The position numbers and the translations under genes are program-made. A stretch of DNA of 64,000 bases from Megamerina dolium (taxonomy: Eukaryota; Arthropoda; Insecta; Diptera; Megamerinidae): positions 18,012,309 through 18,076,308 of the forward strand of contig OY978525.1 in NCBI GenBank assembly GCA_963854835.1, in the 5' to 3' direction. The number at the start of each line of letters is the position of its first letter. Positions within the stretch are counted from its first letter, which is position 1. The notes under the pieces are model-generated. The model was not told the DNA's origin and did not search any database. It saw nothing but the letters and a program-made list of their open reading frames with translations. This document shows, in pieces, positions 1 through 11,015 of the stretch.

Positions 1-639
1 TTTTCAGGCAATTGAATCTTTAGTATAGAACTCTCAATATTATATTTCCTACTATCTGGAATTATTGTGAAACAACAGCCCTAAATAAGATACTAATCTT
101 TGTTTTTCATATCTCTATTAAATTTTCGAATAACGAAGTAGTTGGTACTCGTAGGTGGTCCTTATATATTCAATCGTGGGTTGGAATACCGATTCGACTA
201 CTTCTAAAGAAAGTCTAACATTTTAGAACAAACTTTATCACTTATACGGGTATTGTATATTTATTACGATTTCTAATGTTGGCACAATTGATAAGAGAAT
301 TCATTGCTAGACATTAGAGACACTGTAATTGCAAAGCCTACTGGAATAAAATACATTTCTAAGCTAGTGTACTTGTTGTAACTTGTATTAGTATTGAATT
401 CAGAGCTTCGGGTCATATTTTACAAGAAATCAGATTTCTGTAAAACCTATACTCCAGTGAGAGATATAGCAACTGACGATGATGATGGTAAAATAAATTA
501 ATGCAGGGTATTTGTAAGGATCATATTTTGAAGAGGAAACAACTTTGATCTTATGATAGTTAATCTGCCTAGTCATAAGATTTTTTCATACAGTATTCTT
601 TGACATTTCATCATATAGATACCTACATCTGAATAGTGT
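1..639. other. AT-rich sequence, nothing recognised
   Basis: No reading frame or repeat that I can identify. The upstream end of the transposase relic that becomes readable near 650 may reach into it, but I cannot see a terminal inverted repeat. Confidence 0.5.
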
Positions 640-1270
640 TCAATACAAAATTTTCAAAAAGCGTTTCGCCCAATTTACGACATAGATCATCGGCCAACTA
701 AAAGAACTAAACGCAACACAATTGAAATTTTTCGCACTTGATTTCTTCCTATGGACTTCCACGCTCATCTAAATTCATCTTGTCCATAACCTATTTACAA
801 TGTTCTTGGTTTACATGCGTACAAAATTTAATTGTTGAAATAACCATCGTAACGTGAGTTTAGTAATTGGCACTTGAATAGTTGGAAGCCGATTCACTGT
901 TTTACCATCAAATTTTGTTCAGTGATGAAGTTTACTTCTGGCTTAGTGAATAAATATATTTGTCGCATTTGAAGCACAATATCTTACAGGTGACTCATCA
1001 ACTTTATTTAGAAAATACACTGTTTGCTGCGGTTTGTAGTCCGAATATATAATCCGGTCATTCTTCTTCAAAAATTAAGAAAATCGATCTGTCACACACA
1101 ATGATAACTGGCAAAGGGTCATGTACAATAGCTATTTTATTCAAAAAATTGCGTGTACATAGACTGAAAGGCCTTTGGTTTTATGAGAACCGTATTACAA
1201 GTCATGCACGCCATTGGTGGCTACATACCTGAAATCATTTTCCATCATGAATGGCATGAAACTATCTGCC
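640..1270 (+). pseudogene. mariner-like transposase relic (LTPLD-type clade)
   Basis: Broken IS630-Tc1-mariner transposase readable in pieces. At about 658-738 a frame reads KAFRPIYDIDHRPT, the linker after the first helix-turn-helix in this clade, and ends in a stop. At 885-950 the frame reads EADSLFYHQILFSDEVYFWL, the block around the first catalytic Asp (codon 923-925), and also ends in a stop. Around 1012-1110 come KYTVCCGL and, after a stop, SEYIIRSFFFKN, matching the conserved VTVWCGLW..IIGPYFF segment. Near 1195 a TSHAR motif follows where the second catalytic Asp should be, but that Asp looks lost. Several stops and frame changes make it inactive. No terminal repeats seen. Family placement comes from motif order and resemblance to 54743-55632; the subfamily is inference. 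Confidence 0.7.
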
Positions 1271-1825
1271 GATTAAACACAGTATAAAATAATTTTATTT
1301 CCATATCACTGTGTTTTTCTATTATAATTTAAAGTGCTACATCTCCTAAGAAAACACATTGTGTAGTGATGTTTTGCTATTTTAAAAGTTTTAAGGTTCG
1401 GGTAAATATTAATTATTTTGCTATTGTAATAATATAGATTAGGGTAAAAATCACTAGATACAACCAGCAACTTCCATATCTAAATACCTATTTAAAAATA
1501 TGATTTTATATACGTACCATATTATTTTCCTTTGTAGTATTTGAATCTGGATGAATTTTAATCGATAAAATTATTTTTCATTTATCATTATTGCCATCCC
1601 TTTGCTATTGTAGTTCTGCATTAGGATATAATGTGACCATGGTACAATAGGTACTTCCTTTAAGGCGTTTCTTTTTATATGTGTATTTTGATCAGTATTA
1701 GGGTTACACATTTTCGAACCATTTGCTGGTCCCTATATATCTCATATGAAAAAAATTAGCTGATTGACGACAAAAAATGCAATGTCATTAATTTGTTTAT
1801 TTATACAAAAAATGTTTTTTAAATA
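1271..1825. other. AT-rich sequence, nothing recognised
   Basis: No supported gene or repeat. It separates two transposon relics and may include the decayed 3' end of the first. Confidence 0.5.
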
Positions 1826-2340
1826 TTAGGTTGTCGGAAAAGTAATGAAGTATTTCACAGGTGGTGCGTCATATATGATTTAAGCTGTTAGCGCCATGAC
1901 ATTAATTTCAAGTGGTTAATTGTTGATTGAGCTGTTCGGTTTTTACATCGAATTGAAAATGGAAATGACTGGCATTTTTTTGGCTGGCTTGATCTTTGGA
2001 GCTTTAACATTTGCGATATCTATCTCAACTGGGTATTAGAGCGATTGAAAATGTGTTATTTACAAGCTATCATAGTAGAGTGATAAAGTTATAGCATCTC
2101 CATCAAACTAAGGTTATGTTCTCTGCATGGATGGATTACAAGATTGGTTTGTCTTGGAACTTTCACCGTGACCGTGAATTGTCATCAACCGAATGATATG
2201 AATGCTTGTGTTGTGGAGAAATGGCTAGAATTCATCGGCCGCTAGGGCATAGTATTTCAGCACGACAATGCGAAATACGAAACCGGACATATACTTTGTA
2301 ACTCGTAAAAAGCTGATGCCACATGGATGGAAAGTCTTTG
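1826..2340 (+). pseudogene. mariner relic with one terminal-repeat-like end
   Basis: The left edge (1829 on) reads AGGTTGTCGGAAAAGTAATG, an end that recurs at 13914 and 53450 and inverted near 15720, so it is probably a mariner terminal repeat. Inside, at about 2107-2165, a frame reads MDYKIGLSWNF, resembling the mariner segment before the second catalytic Asp. At about 2245-2280 the frame reads GIVFQHDNAK, the usual VFHQDNARPHTS block with the Asp kept. No continuous frame joins these and no C-terminal third is present; LINE sequence follows directly. The element is ancient and non-functional. The family call rests on two short motifs plus the end. Confidence 0.6.
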
Positions 2341-2394
2341 TACTAAAAGACAAACCTTTATTAAGATTTTTCCAATTTTTTTTTGTGGCGAGCA

Positions 2395-2690
2395 AACAGG
2401 ATGCTTGGAGTTTTCGAGAGAGTTTTCTAATATTTGAGTTGATGGCGAGTACCAAATGAGGTACAACGATGAGCTGTATGAGCTGTACATTGACAGAGTC
2501 AAGCGAATCAAAATCCAGCGGATGGGTCAAAATCCAGCGGTTACCCAACACTTGGAAGGACCAAGTGTTGGGTAATCTGATGACGCTTGGAATATCGAAT
2601 TGGCGCCAGCAAGTGAAGAACAGATAAGACTGGCGCCGCATTATATGTTCGTCCTAAATCGATCACCGGTTGTTATGGCCACATAAGAAG
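2395..2690 (+). pseudogene. non-LTR retrotransposon 3' end, copy A
   Basis: Fragment of the last part of a LINE reverse transcriptase ORF, with readable MRYNDELYELY near 2457-2490 and a C-terminal tail resembling the copy at 5525-5970 (ends in AAATCGAT..CCGGTTG in both). Relative to copy B it has lost the segment between the FERKV-like start and the YNHELYELY block, and it carries a duplicated TCAAAATCCAGCGG and a 15-bp inverted repeat. The 3' end runs into an (AAG)n tract (2689-2703), like the microsatellite tails of RTE-like LINEs. The clade is inferred; the homology of the two copies is visible directly. Confidence 0.7.
2541..2575. repeat. perfect 15-bp inverted repeat (hairpin)
   Basis: Arms TTACCCAACACTTGG (2541-2555) and CCAAGTGTTGGGTAA (2561-2575), loop AAGGA. 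The right arm matches the expected LINE sequence seen in copy B; the left arm looks like an inverted, templated copy of it. Confidence 0.85.
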
Positions 2691-2703
2691 AAGAAGAAGA
2701 AGA

Positions 2704-5510
2704 ACAAACATACATAAAAATGTCTGATATATCATGGATTGAATGTTGTTCGCCTAATTGAGACTTGTCAATTGGACAAAAAATGTGTCATGATTTAGTT
2801 TTCGACAAATCCACTACATCTAATTTGATTTTGCATGTATGATTATCGACAGCCTGAAATTTAAACTAATTTCGAAAAAATTCATCGCTGCTAATGTTGT
2901 GATACTTGCGAACGCATTTTTGTGGTGGCATCAGTAGTGCTTATAATCTATGTACATACGGATATAATAAATATGCTTGAAGCATATTTTGTTTCTCAAT
3001 TGTATTTACATATGTATATTAATACCTTTTGACAATTGTCCTCCCAGATACAAGTATATTTATATGAGTATGTGTATCCTTTACAAATGCAAACAAAATC
3101 CGAAACGTTCCATAACATGGCTGCATTTCAAATAATTACGAAATGGTCCAATTAAAAGTATATAGCTTGAGGATAAGATTCGCTTTGTTCTTCGCTGTAT
3201 ATATGTATATGTTTCTATGGCTTATGCATTCGAGTATATTTACTATCCAACAGAAAGGATATAGTAGGTACATACATAGTACATATGGGCATATGTAAAT
3301 ATGCATACATATGCATTTAGACGGTGTAAAAATGCTTGGTCTACACTTCTAGCATACCGATGGTGTGTGCTCATCGCCAAATGAAATAAAAACCAGATAT
3401 GTATAGAATAAAATACGAAATAAATAAATAAATATAAAAGTAACAAAGCCGCAGGATAATTTGTTTTACTTTTTCAGCGTTCGTTTTTTGGGCAATCACA
3501 TCGTGCAGAAAGGATAAAATGAAAATGAAAAGCGATTTGCTGGAAAATATTATACAATATTTTAACACGGCTAACAAAAAAATATTCACAAGTAGTTTGC
3601 CCCCCCTATAAAAGTGCAGAGACTATGACTTCATATGCTTGGTGTATGGGAACGAATGCGAACGGACGGAGGGCTCAAAATGTACACGTGACTTTAAGGC
3701 TCATGGGATTATTTTCACAGATTTTTGGTTTTTAGGCGAAATGCAGCTAACATGTATGCGACTAGAGTAAAGCAAGTGCAATGTACAACAATTGTTGGTA
3801 GTTAGTAGTTGGGGAATACACAAATATGTTTGCCCTTGCTGAGGCCGGAGAAAAACCTTTACTGCTTCTGATTTTTTATGTAATGATGTCTGATAGAATA
3901 TAAAGTGAGTGTGGTATGCATGCGGCACAACATTTGCATTGTACACGTATACGTGTGTAGTATTAATTTTCATTATATTCTCCCCCTTCTAGTAGTATTT
4001 TCTTCTTCACTCCATTACCAAAAAGCAAAAGTAGTAGTAGCACCCGCAACCACGACAATGTGTGCTTGCGTTGTATGGTGTTCATGCAATAAGTTGTATT
4101 CTTCTCTAAGAAATGAAACTGAATTGAGTACATGGCGAGTAAAAGGGTGCCGCAATTATAGTACCACCCTTGAAGTAAGAATTGTATGTGGCCAAAGTAA
4201 TTTGTTAAAAAATTACATTTCACATTTGTTGAAAATTATCAATATGAAGCGAAAATTGTAAATGACGGGCAGCTAACTTCACGGGGAGGACCTTCATGGG
4301 TAAAGTTTTACAAAGTCGATGCTAAAGGGTGACGCAAGAGTTATGATAGCAATGATGATGGTGGTGGTGGTGGTGGTGGTGGTGATGATGGTGTGTAATG
4401 GTGTGTTAGTATTTTCTTATACTCCTGCTGTTTGTCTAATACTTCTAATTGCTTTTGTTGTTTTTTTAATTAATACAAAATTTTTAATTGTGCCCCAAAA
4501 TTTATTTAGAAACTTGCAAATTTATATTTTGTCGAACAAAGTCGAACTTTATAAAAGTATTCACAACAAATTTTTGTTTTGTTACTTTAATTTGTCACAC
4601 CATAATATTGTCATTAGAGAGCCCTTTAGAGAGGAAAAAGGATACTTAGCTAAAATATTATTGTATTGTTTTTTTTTTTTTCTTAACGGCTAAGACTTTA
4701 TTTGTCACATACATTGTCATGCATGATGCTCTGGGGATTATAATGCCTTATGCCTATTTGGCTTAAATAAAATATTTGTTTTTATACTTTTTCTTTTGTT
4801 TTTGTTTTTTTTTAATTTTATATTAAATTTCTTTCGCGACAATTTTCATCCGATAGTTTTTTTTTTCTCTTTCCTTTTTTATACCCTTTTCAGTGTAAAA
4901 TCGTGTAAATTACAAGTTTACTTATTTATTGAGAATTTTCTTAATTTACCCTTCTTCTTTTGGTTTCGTTAGAATTCTGTTCTGTAGCATTTGTAAGTAC
5001 ATAAAGTTTCTCAATAAATATAATTGTATGTTCATACAAATTTTATGGTCGCAAAAGTTTTTCTTAGCGCATTTATTTATTACAGTACACATTTTAAAAT
5101 TGTTCATAAATTTTCAGAAGCTGTGTGTAAAATTTTCTTCATTTTAATAAAGCTCTTAATTGTTGTTTTTTTTCATTTGTAACTACAAGATTGTTGTTTA
5201 ATGTTCATGGTTTTGGGGAAATCAGTTTTATATTAAGCTGTCAACACTTTTTTGATTAAAACTGGCAACCCTTTTTTCTAAGTAGAATAGTTGGAGAAAC
5301 ATATCTTGTCCATTCGAATGATATTAGTAAAATGGGTTGCCCCTTGAGCACTGCAGAATATTTCAGATCGTGGTCAAATTTGTCTACAATACAATCACTT
5401 GGATTACGCTCTGAAAAATTTAGCATCAACGTTTTTTTGTGTGGTCGCTAAAAATGTAATCCTTATACGCTTGAAGTCGGCTTTGCGACCAACAGTATTT
5501 TAGCACCAAC
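2704..5510. other. AT-rich intergenic stretch with simple repeats
   Basis: No gene supported. It contains CATA/TATG-rich parts (about 2950-3340), a (GGT)n tract at 4356-4383, long T runs near 4670-4860, and near-duplicate sentences around 5418 and 5500 (TTTAGCAxCAACGT) about 80 bp apart. Reading frames here are driven by these runs and show no known motif. Confidence 0.5.
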
Positions 5511-5524
5511 GTCTTTTTATGTTA

Positions 5525-5972
5525 ATTGTTTAACACTATCCTTACTTATGGCGCGAAAGTTTGGACAGATTCTAGTCCAGATGAGAAAATGCTCGGAGCT
5601 TTCGAGAGAAAAGTTCCACGCAAGATCATTGGACCTATTTGCGTTGGTAGTGAGTATCAAATATGCTACAACCATGAGCTGTATGAGCTGAATGTTCACA
5701 CCGACATAGTGAAGAGCATTCAAATACGGTGGTTAAGCTGGCTAGGTCATGTCGAGCGAATGGAAGAACGCTCTCCGGCTAAGAAGGTGTTATATTCGAA
5801 ACCCGATGGTGAACGACGCTGAAGAGGCAGAGCTAATCTGCGATTGAAAGACCAAGTACTAGAGAACTTATCAGTGCTTGGAATCTCTAACTGACGGCAG
5901 CTAGCGAAGGAAAAAGTTGCCTGGCGAAGCATGCTATATTCGGCTTAAATCGATTATCGGTTGGAACGCTGG
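5525..5972 (+). pseudogene. non-LTR retrotransposon reverse transcriptase C-terminus, copy B
   Basis: One frame runs through YGAKVW, FERKVPRKIIGPICVG, YNHELYELN, RWLSWLGHVERMEER and KKVLYSKPDGERR. This is the conserved C-terminal region of insect RTE/Jockey-like LINE polymerases (normally YGxExW, FERKxLRxIxGP, YNxELYxLY, RWLGHVxRM). It meets a TGA at 5819, where family members have an Arg-Gly-Arg-Pro stretch, then continues as RGRANLRLKDQVLENL, LGISN and, after another stop, the final WR tail. The catalytic palm domain is absent, so this is a 5'-truncated copy, the usual product of incomplete target-primed reverse transcription. The exact clade is uncertain. Confidence 0.85.
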
Positions 5973-6189
5973 TTAACACATCAGTGCCGAAGATCTCAAA
6001 CCCGATTACAATGCAAGCGGGCGGACACAAAGAGTGCCCTATCAACAAGTCGTCCATGTCCACTGAAAATGATCAGTTACCAAGTCGACTAGTACTCTGC
6101 TATCCTTTTTTGTTGAAAATCAGAACGAAAGGTGATCATCTAACAGGTGATCATCATGTTAGGCAGGATGATTTTTGTATTGATTAGAC

Positions 6190-6433
6190 CAATCCAATTG
6201 ATACCGTGACCTTAATGGCGTCCGAAGGAAGCGGCATAACATGTTTCAAGGCCAATAAAATTGGCCTTAGAACCATTTTATATAGTGACAGATCTAACTG
6301 CCAACGATACCCATGGTCCCGTGAACTTAGCATAACTTGGTCTGGATTTCTAAAACTCGACAAAATTGGAAGTGGTGTTAGAATGTGTCCAAAGGTTGTA
6401 GCGCAGATCGACTGTTCCTACAGATACAAATAG
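6190..6433 (+). pseudogene. possible LINE RNase H start region
   Basis: An open frame of 75 codons ends with KLDKIGSGVRMCPKVVAQID, which resembles the first strands of the RNase H domain of Jockey/LOA-type LINEs (typically TDGSKLxxxxGxGV). The first Asp of that motif is not present (WSGFLKLD). The rest is unrecognised. It lies 200 bp past the RT tail at 5972, so it may be a separate insertion. Weak call. Confidence 0.3.
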
Positions 6434-6509
6434 TCTCGTCTATTAACTAGCCTCTCTCAAGTGTATTGTATACACTTCTGTCTTTCTGGAATGACTTTAG
6501 ACAAAGACT

Positions 6510-6842
6510 AAAAAAAACTAAATTTGTGGCACTTATATTCCCCGAAGGGCTTTTTGGCTGAGCTTCTTTTCCTGTACTGGTGTGTGTGTTAAATTTTGGA
6601 CAGTATTAAAAGTAACCTACTTATTTTAGCCGGTTCCGAACGGCAGAACCCTAGTGACATAACTTTTTCTGAGCAAATTGTTACCGAAAGAATTGCCAAT
6701 TGCTTGCCGACAGGTGGGTATCGCTCGAAAGACAAATCTATGTTTCATTTATGTTTCAGCCGGACACCTAGAGGTCTGTCCTCTAGGACACGACCTAGAG
6801 GTCAGAAGGCCAACGCACTAAGCACTGAGCTACGACACTCCG
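6510..6842 (-). mobile_element. tRNA-derived SINE, copy 1
   Basis: Reads on the minus strand from the tRNA-like head (rc of 6800-6842: TGTCGTAGCTCAGTGCTTAG) to the GTGCCACA tail near 6525 and an A/T-rich end. The head keeps the A box. The B-box area is rearranged: CCTAGAGGTC occurs twice and in inverted form (6767-6803). The body matches the other copies: GCCGTTCGGAACCGGCT, TGCCGACAGG and the 3' CCCTTCGGGG hairpin segment. Transcription would be by RNA polymerase III and movement would need a LINE partner (family knowledge). No clear target duplication. Confidence 0.8.
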
Positions 6843-7194
6843 CAGATTAGATTTTACAATTCTTTTTAAACCGAATTCTATAAAACGGTATTAAAATGAA
6901 ACTTTTCGGCACGATTTTGATCGGCTAAATTTTACTTAAATATAATTGCCACATCCAACAACTCAATCGAGTGGCCCTTTTTGGAGACTTTCAGTTTGTA
7001 CCTATATGTAGACAAACTGTAAAAAGGACGAACTAATAAACGATGGCGCATCAAAAAGCGTTAGATAGATGCAAACGCTCTTTCAGTGACGTTAAGTGGC
7101 GCATGCGAATCTGTCGAGGCCCAAATTCAGTAAGACGCTTTCACATAGATTTGCAAATTTAAACAAAGAAAATAATTCAAAGTAATTTTTAATA
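6843..7194. other. sequence without recognised features
   Basis: No gene, repeat or transposon motif that I recognise. Confidence 0.4.
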
Positions 7195-7790
7195 TTTTAA
7201 TTATAATTGTCACCATTCTTCAAAATATAGTTTCGAGAATGAGTGTTTGTTGCCTGGCTTTCCGCCTTCGACCCTGGTTGTGGGCATAGGGAGCGTGGCT
7301 TTGGCGTATGCCTCTTTCTTGCTGAGTCCTTCTTGAATAAGGTAACTGTACCTCTTTTTTGCAGCGCCGCTGAGCTTTTTGGGCTTTTCAGCAGTTGATG
7401 CCGTGCCAATCGGGTTTTGAGTGGCAGGGTCTTGGCTCGCGCCAATCGCAGGCTACTCTTCCTATCTGTGTTGGTTGGTGCTGTGGCCTCTTTTGGTGAG
7501 CTATTGTGGCTGCTCTAGCCATTATTTTCTGTTGTTTTGTCTGTGTTCATTTTGTTCCCTCGAGTAAAGGGAAAGCAAGTCTACCACGCCAGTGCCCCGG
7601 TAGCTTAGTAAGGCTCTCATTGAAATGGGGCCTTGCCTGACCGCCTCAAGTTCGTATATTAGCGAGTAGATACCCTTTAGCCGTATATCCCTTGGCATAT
7701 GCAGTTCCACCTTGAAGTGGAGTTTGTGTAGAGTTTTCTCTCCTAGCCCGACTATATTTGCCACACCTTCAGCAGAGACATGACCTAACT
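7195..7790 (-). pseudogene. unassigned retroelement-like ORF remnant
   Basis: Two open frames in one direction, 80 codons (7522-7764) and 82 codons (7197-7445), can be read almost end to end with a stop and a frame change between them. The first has HKLHFKVELHMPRDIRLKGI and a leucine-rich end; the second is strongly basic with many Ser, Pro and Thr (ARAKTLPLKTRLARHQLLK). The base composition is richer in GC than the neighbours. A nucleic-acid-binding ORF1 or gag remnant would fit, but I recognise no domain; a CCNC-type cysteine cluster just upstream is only suggestive. Confidence 0.3.
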
Positions 7791-7799
7791 GAGGACCGT

Positions 7800-9640
7800 A
7801 TTACCGACGGTTACCACATGGAGGTTATAGTCGCACTTCCATTAGCGTAGCAGTTACAGCACAGAGGTAACTTGACCACTGCGTGATTCCCGCTACATGG
7901 ACTAATGGCTGACCACCCATTGTTCTTCAGTAATTGTAGAATATCTTGAAAACAGTGAGATGGATTGACTTGAAATTTTCAAAGAATGTTTCTAAAGCAT
8001 CACTCCTAGAGATAATGTAACCACTTAAACCATTGGATTAAGGAATTTTTTCCTGTCAGTTTATTTTTATTTCCATAAATAAAAACTTAATAGAAATCTT
8101 TTTTTTCTGTACATATTTCATTTATTTTGCTGCACTTTCTCTAAAACAAAAAAAAAAAAAACAAAAAGCACAGAGTTTGTACAATAATTATAAAATAAAC
8201 CATAATTGATGTCTGCTGCGGAACAATCGAATATCCGTTTTCTAACCCCAATCTCAGTTTTGGAATTAAATACAAACCTATACGAGTATATTGAATTTCA
8301 TCATTTCTCCTCACACACACATATGAATATGACTTTATTATTGTCTCCTGCTCATATTTTTTTTAAATGACCGTAGGCGTCTATTTTTATCCTTCCGTGC
8401 TTTTTTTTTGTAATCTTTCTTCCTGTTGTGATGATTATTGTTGTTAATACTTTTTTGTTGTTGTATAATCATCATCATTTACTTTATGGCAAGTATGTAC
8501 TAAAAGTGCTGCATGCAGTAAGCAACAGAAATGAAGCGTATTTTTTCATGATTTTGCAAAAAAATCTTCTATACAGGAATATTACGTACACACTCATTTG
8601 TAGTATGCTTTATTATGTACGACTGGCTGGCAATAATGGCTGGGTTGTAAGTATTTTGATTATGTTTTATGCTCAATATGATGACAATGCAGCATTTGCA
8701 ATATTTTAATTGTTGAAATAATAAGCGAGCGATGTACCTAAATGCGAGCATATACAGTTGAATACAGGTTTACTTTATGCTCGTATATTCTGGTATTAAC
8801 ATTAATTTCACCTTTACTCCATTTCAACCGGTTTTACTTTTTGCTTTTTTTTCATTTTCTTGGTCATTATCATTGCAGCATATTAAATTGAGCTTACACA
8901 GTTAAGCCATCTTCAGGATTTATGCTGGTTGGTACGCTATGTATGAATATGAGTATAAGTGTAGTCATTTCACCATCGTATATGTCTCTCATTTATTGCT
9001 AGGATTTAGTTTCTCATTAAATTGTTTTATCCCTTTTTTAATAAGGTGCACATACAAACACTCTACTCCACACTACTATTGCCATGAAATAATTGTGGAT
9101 TTTACATTATTATGATTACTATATTTTTCCTTTATAATTTTTTTCCCCGCTTCTTATCTTTACTTTTTGTTGCACAATATTTACTCATATTCATTTATTC
9201 TCATTGTCGAGTATTTACTCATATACGACAATATTCGTATATTGTTATGGCATGATGATGATGCATTTTTAATTAGCTTTTAACCGGTATGCTGGTAATT
9301 TGTATGAATCTTTATTTACAATTAAATCTTTACAGTACTTTTTTTTAATGTGTGAACATTTATGTATATGATAAATGATGGAAATTATCATTTACCGAAA
9401 GTTAAAAGAAATGAAAATTATGAAATTGTTTTCCAAATCAATAGAAAATTGTTTAAAAAACGTAATCAATGAAATAAGTTTTCCATAGAATATTTTTTAG
9501 AATATTTCACAGTTTTTTTTCGAAATTGTAGCATACTTTTAGACGGTTGTATACTTATATATATATATATATAGTATTTCTTTCATTGTTGCAACTACCC
9601 TGTATTTTTAAAGATCTGGTTTTTGAATAGGAAGAAAAAT
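7800..9640. other. AT-rich intergenic stretch
   Basis: Long A and T runs (8140-8166, 8401-8409), a TA run at 9556-9573 and CAT-rich stretches. No gene or transposon motif supported. A frame at 8428-8709 looks like chance. Confidence 0.5.
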
Positions 9641-9787
9641 TATCCAATTAGAATTTTAATGGGGTCAAATCGAACTAGGGAGTAGGACAGTTGGCATCGC
9701 CAACACGACTGATATCACGAATACAATGTTGTCAATTTCAGCCCTCTAAAAGTTGGTATTTTTCGATATCGGTTAAACGGTTATAAA

Positions 9788-10099
9788 TTAGTCAGATCTG
9801 GCAATGCTATTATGAATTATGCCCAGTTTGCTTTTCCATTTTAGCAATAATGGGCTGTGCAAATTTTTTTCATCATTATGGTTTAGTTCGGAATTGATAT
9901 CGTGCGCTACGCCGTTTAACGATCGAAATAATCGTTTATCCAACAAACCATGGACCGATTTCTTACCAATTAAATAATTACTATTACGACCGATTAAATA
10001 ATTACTAATGAGATAGACCGAAATAAGTCGATTCGCCATCGTTGCAACTTTATAAGATCCAGTAGGTGCTGTATTTAAAGCTGATGGGCACAAATTCAA
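9788..10099 (-). other. unassigned ORF with internal duplication
   Basis: A 103-codon frame with no match I recognise. It has mixed, protein-like composition and an internal tandem duplication of about 24 bp (9968-10007), giving NYLIGRNS then NYLIGKKS. The lower end is KLGIIHNSIARSD. The neighbouring sequence 9660-9790 is also less AT-rich. It could be a decayed host gene, a processed copy, or the N-terminal side of an unknown element; it abuts a transposase relic on the other strand. Function unknown. Confidence 0.25.
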
Positions 10100-11015
10100 C
10101 TAGAAGTCAACCCAATGTTTTGTCAAAATTTTCTGTTCACAGGCACATTTTGAACTCAATGAGGACGCCAATTTGCAACGTTGCCACATCTCGAGTGAAA
10201 GGAATCCACGGAAGATACACGAGGCAACCTTATATCCACAAAACTCACTGTTTGGTGTGCTTTAGGGGGTGGTGAAATCGTCGATTCTTACTTTATTAAA
10301 AATGAGAATCATGACTGTTGAATATTTTGTGCAATAGTTAAATGGCATGGAATGTGTGGGTGCCGTAGTTCAGTGGTTAGTGTGTTGGCCTTCTGATCTG
10401 TAGGTCGTGGTTCAATCCCGGCTGATGCATAACAAATTTAATATCAAAAGGTTTTTCTTTCGAACGGTACCCACCTGTCGGCAAGCAAATGGCAATTCTT
10501 CCGACAGTAACAACTTGCCATGAAAAAGCTTCTAAAAGAAGTCTGTGACAAAGCTCAGAAAAAAGTGATGTCACAAGGGTTCTGCCATTCGGAACAGGCT
10601 AAAATGAGTAGGTCCCTTCTAATATTGTCCAAAATTTAACACGCACAACAGTAATGGAAGAGAAGCTCGGCCAATGAGCCCTTCGGGGCTTGAAGTGCCA
10701 CATATTTATTTTTTTAGTTGAATGGAATGTTGAATGAAGAGATGTTTATTCAACAGGATGGTGACAAATGTCATACAGCACGTCAAACAATCGATTTATT
10801 AAAGGAAACATTTGGTGAACGCTCAAATTGGGCCAGTCGATTAGATCTCTAGATAACATGTTTTTTTTAATATTACGTTAAATCATTGGTTTATGCGAAC
10901 AAACCGGAAATTTCACACGACGTGGAAGCCAAATTTGTACGAACCATTGCCCTGGTCACGTAGATTACGCCATGCACCTGTGAGCTGTAGCCGTCACATG
11001 TCTGAAATTATATTC
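10090..11015 (+). pseudogene. mariner-like transposase relic interrupted by a SINE
   Basis: First part (10090-10355) reads KIFCSQAHFELN, RNPRKIHEATLYPQNSLFG and, after a stop, a SYF motif: the central region of the LTPLD-type clade, with the first catalytic Asp of FSDEAHF lost. After the SINE at 10356-10721 the frame resumes with MFIQQDGDKCHTARQTIDLL (about 10743-10802), which keeps the second catalytic Asp, then ASRLDL and YYVKSLVYANKP, the tail that normally follows the third Asp. That third motif (LTPLD) is gone. Ends are not visible. The order and shared family of the two halves show one old element split by a later insertion. Confidence 0.75.
10356..10721 (+). mobile_element. tRNA-derived SINE, copy 2 (inside a transposase relic)
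   Basis: Full-length copy flanked by the 9-bp duplication ATGGAATGT (10347-10355 and 10722-10730). The head carries a Pol III A box (TAGTTCAGTGGTTAG) and B box (GGTTCAATCCC). The body holds GTCGGCAAGC..CTTCCGACAG, able to pair, and the 3' end has AGCCC-TTCG-GGGCT (10677-10690), a UUCG-capped stem, followed by GTGCCACATATTT and a T run. The duplication and near-complete length show a clean retrotransposition into the relic. Confidence 0.9.

Noticed and set aside
3905..4261. 118-codon plus-strand frame
   Set aside because: Overlaps another long frame on the opposite strand, shows no domain or codon signal, and contains simple-sequence parts.
4319..4693. 124-codon plus-strand frame starting in MLKGDARVMIAMMM
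   Set aside because: The valine/methionine run comes from the (GGT)n/(GAT) tract and the rest is hydrophobic AT-rich sequence with no motif; about the size expected by chance.
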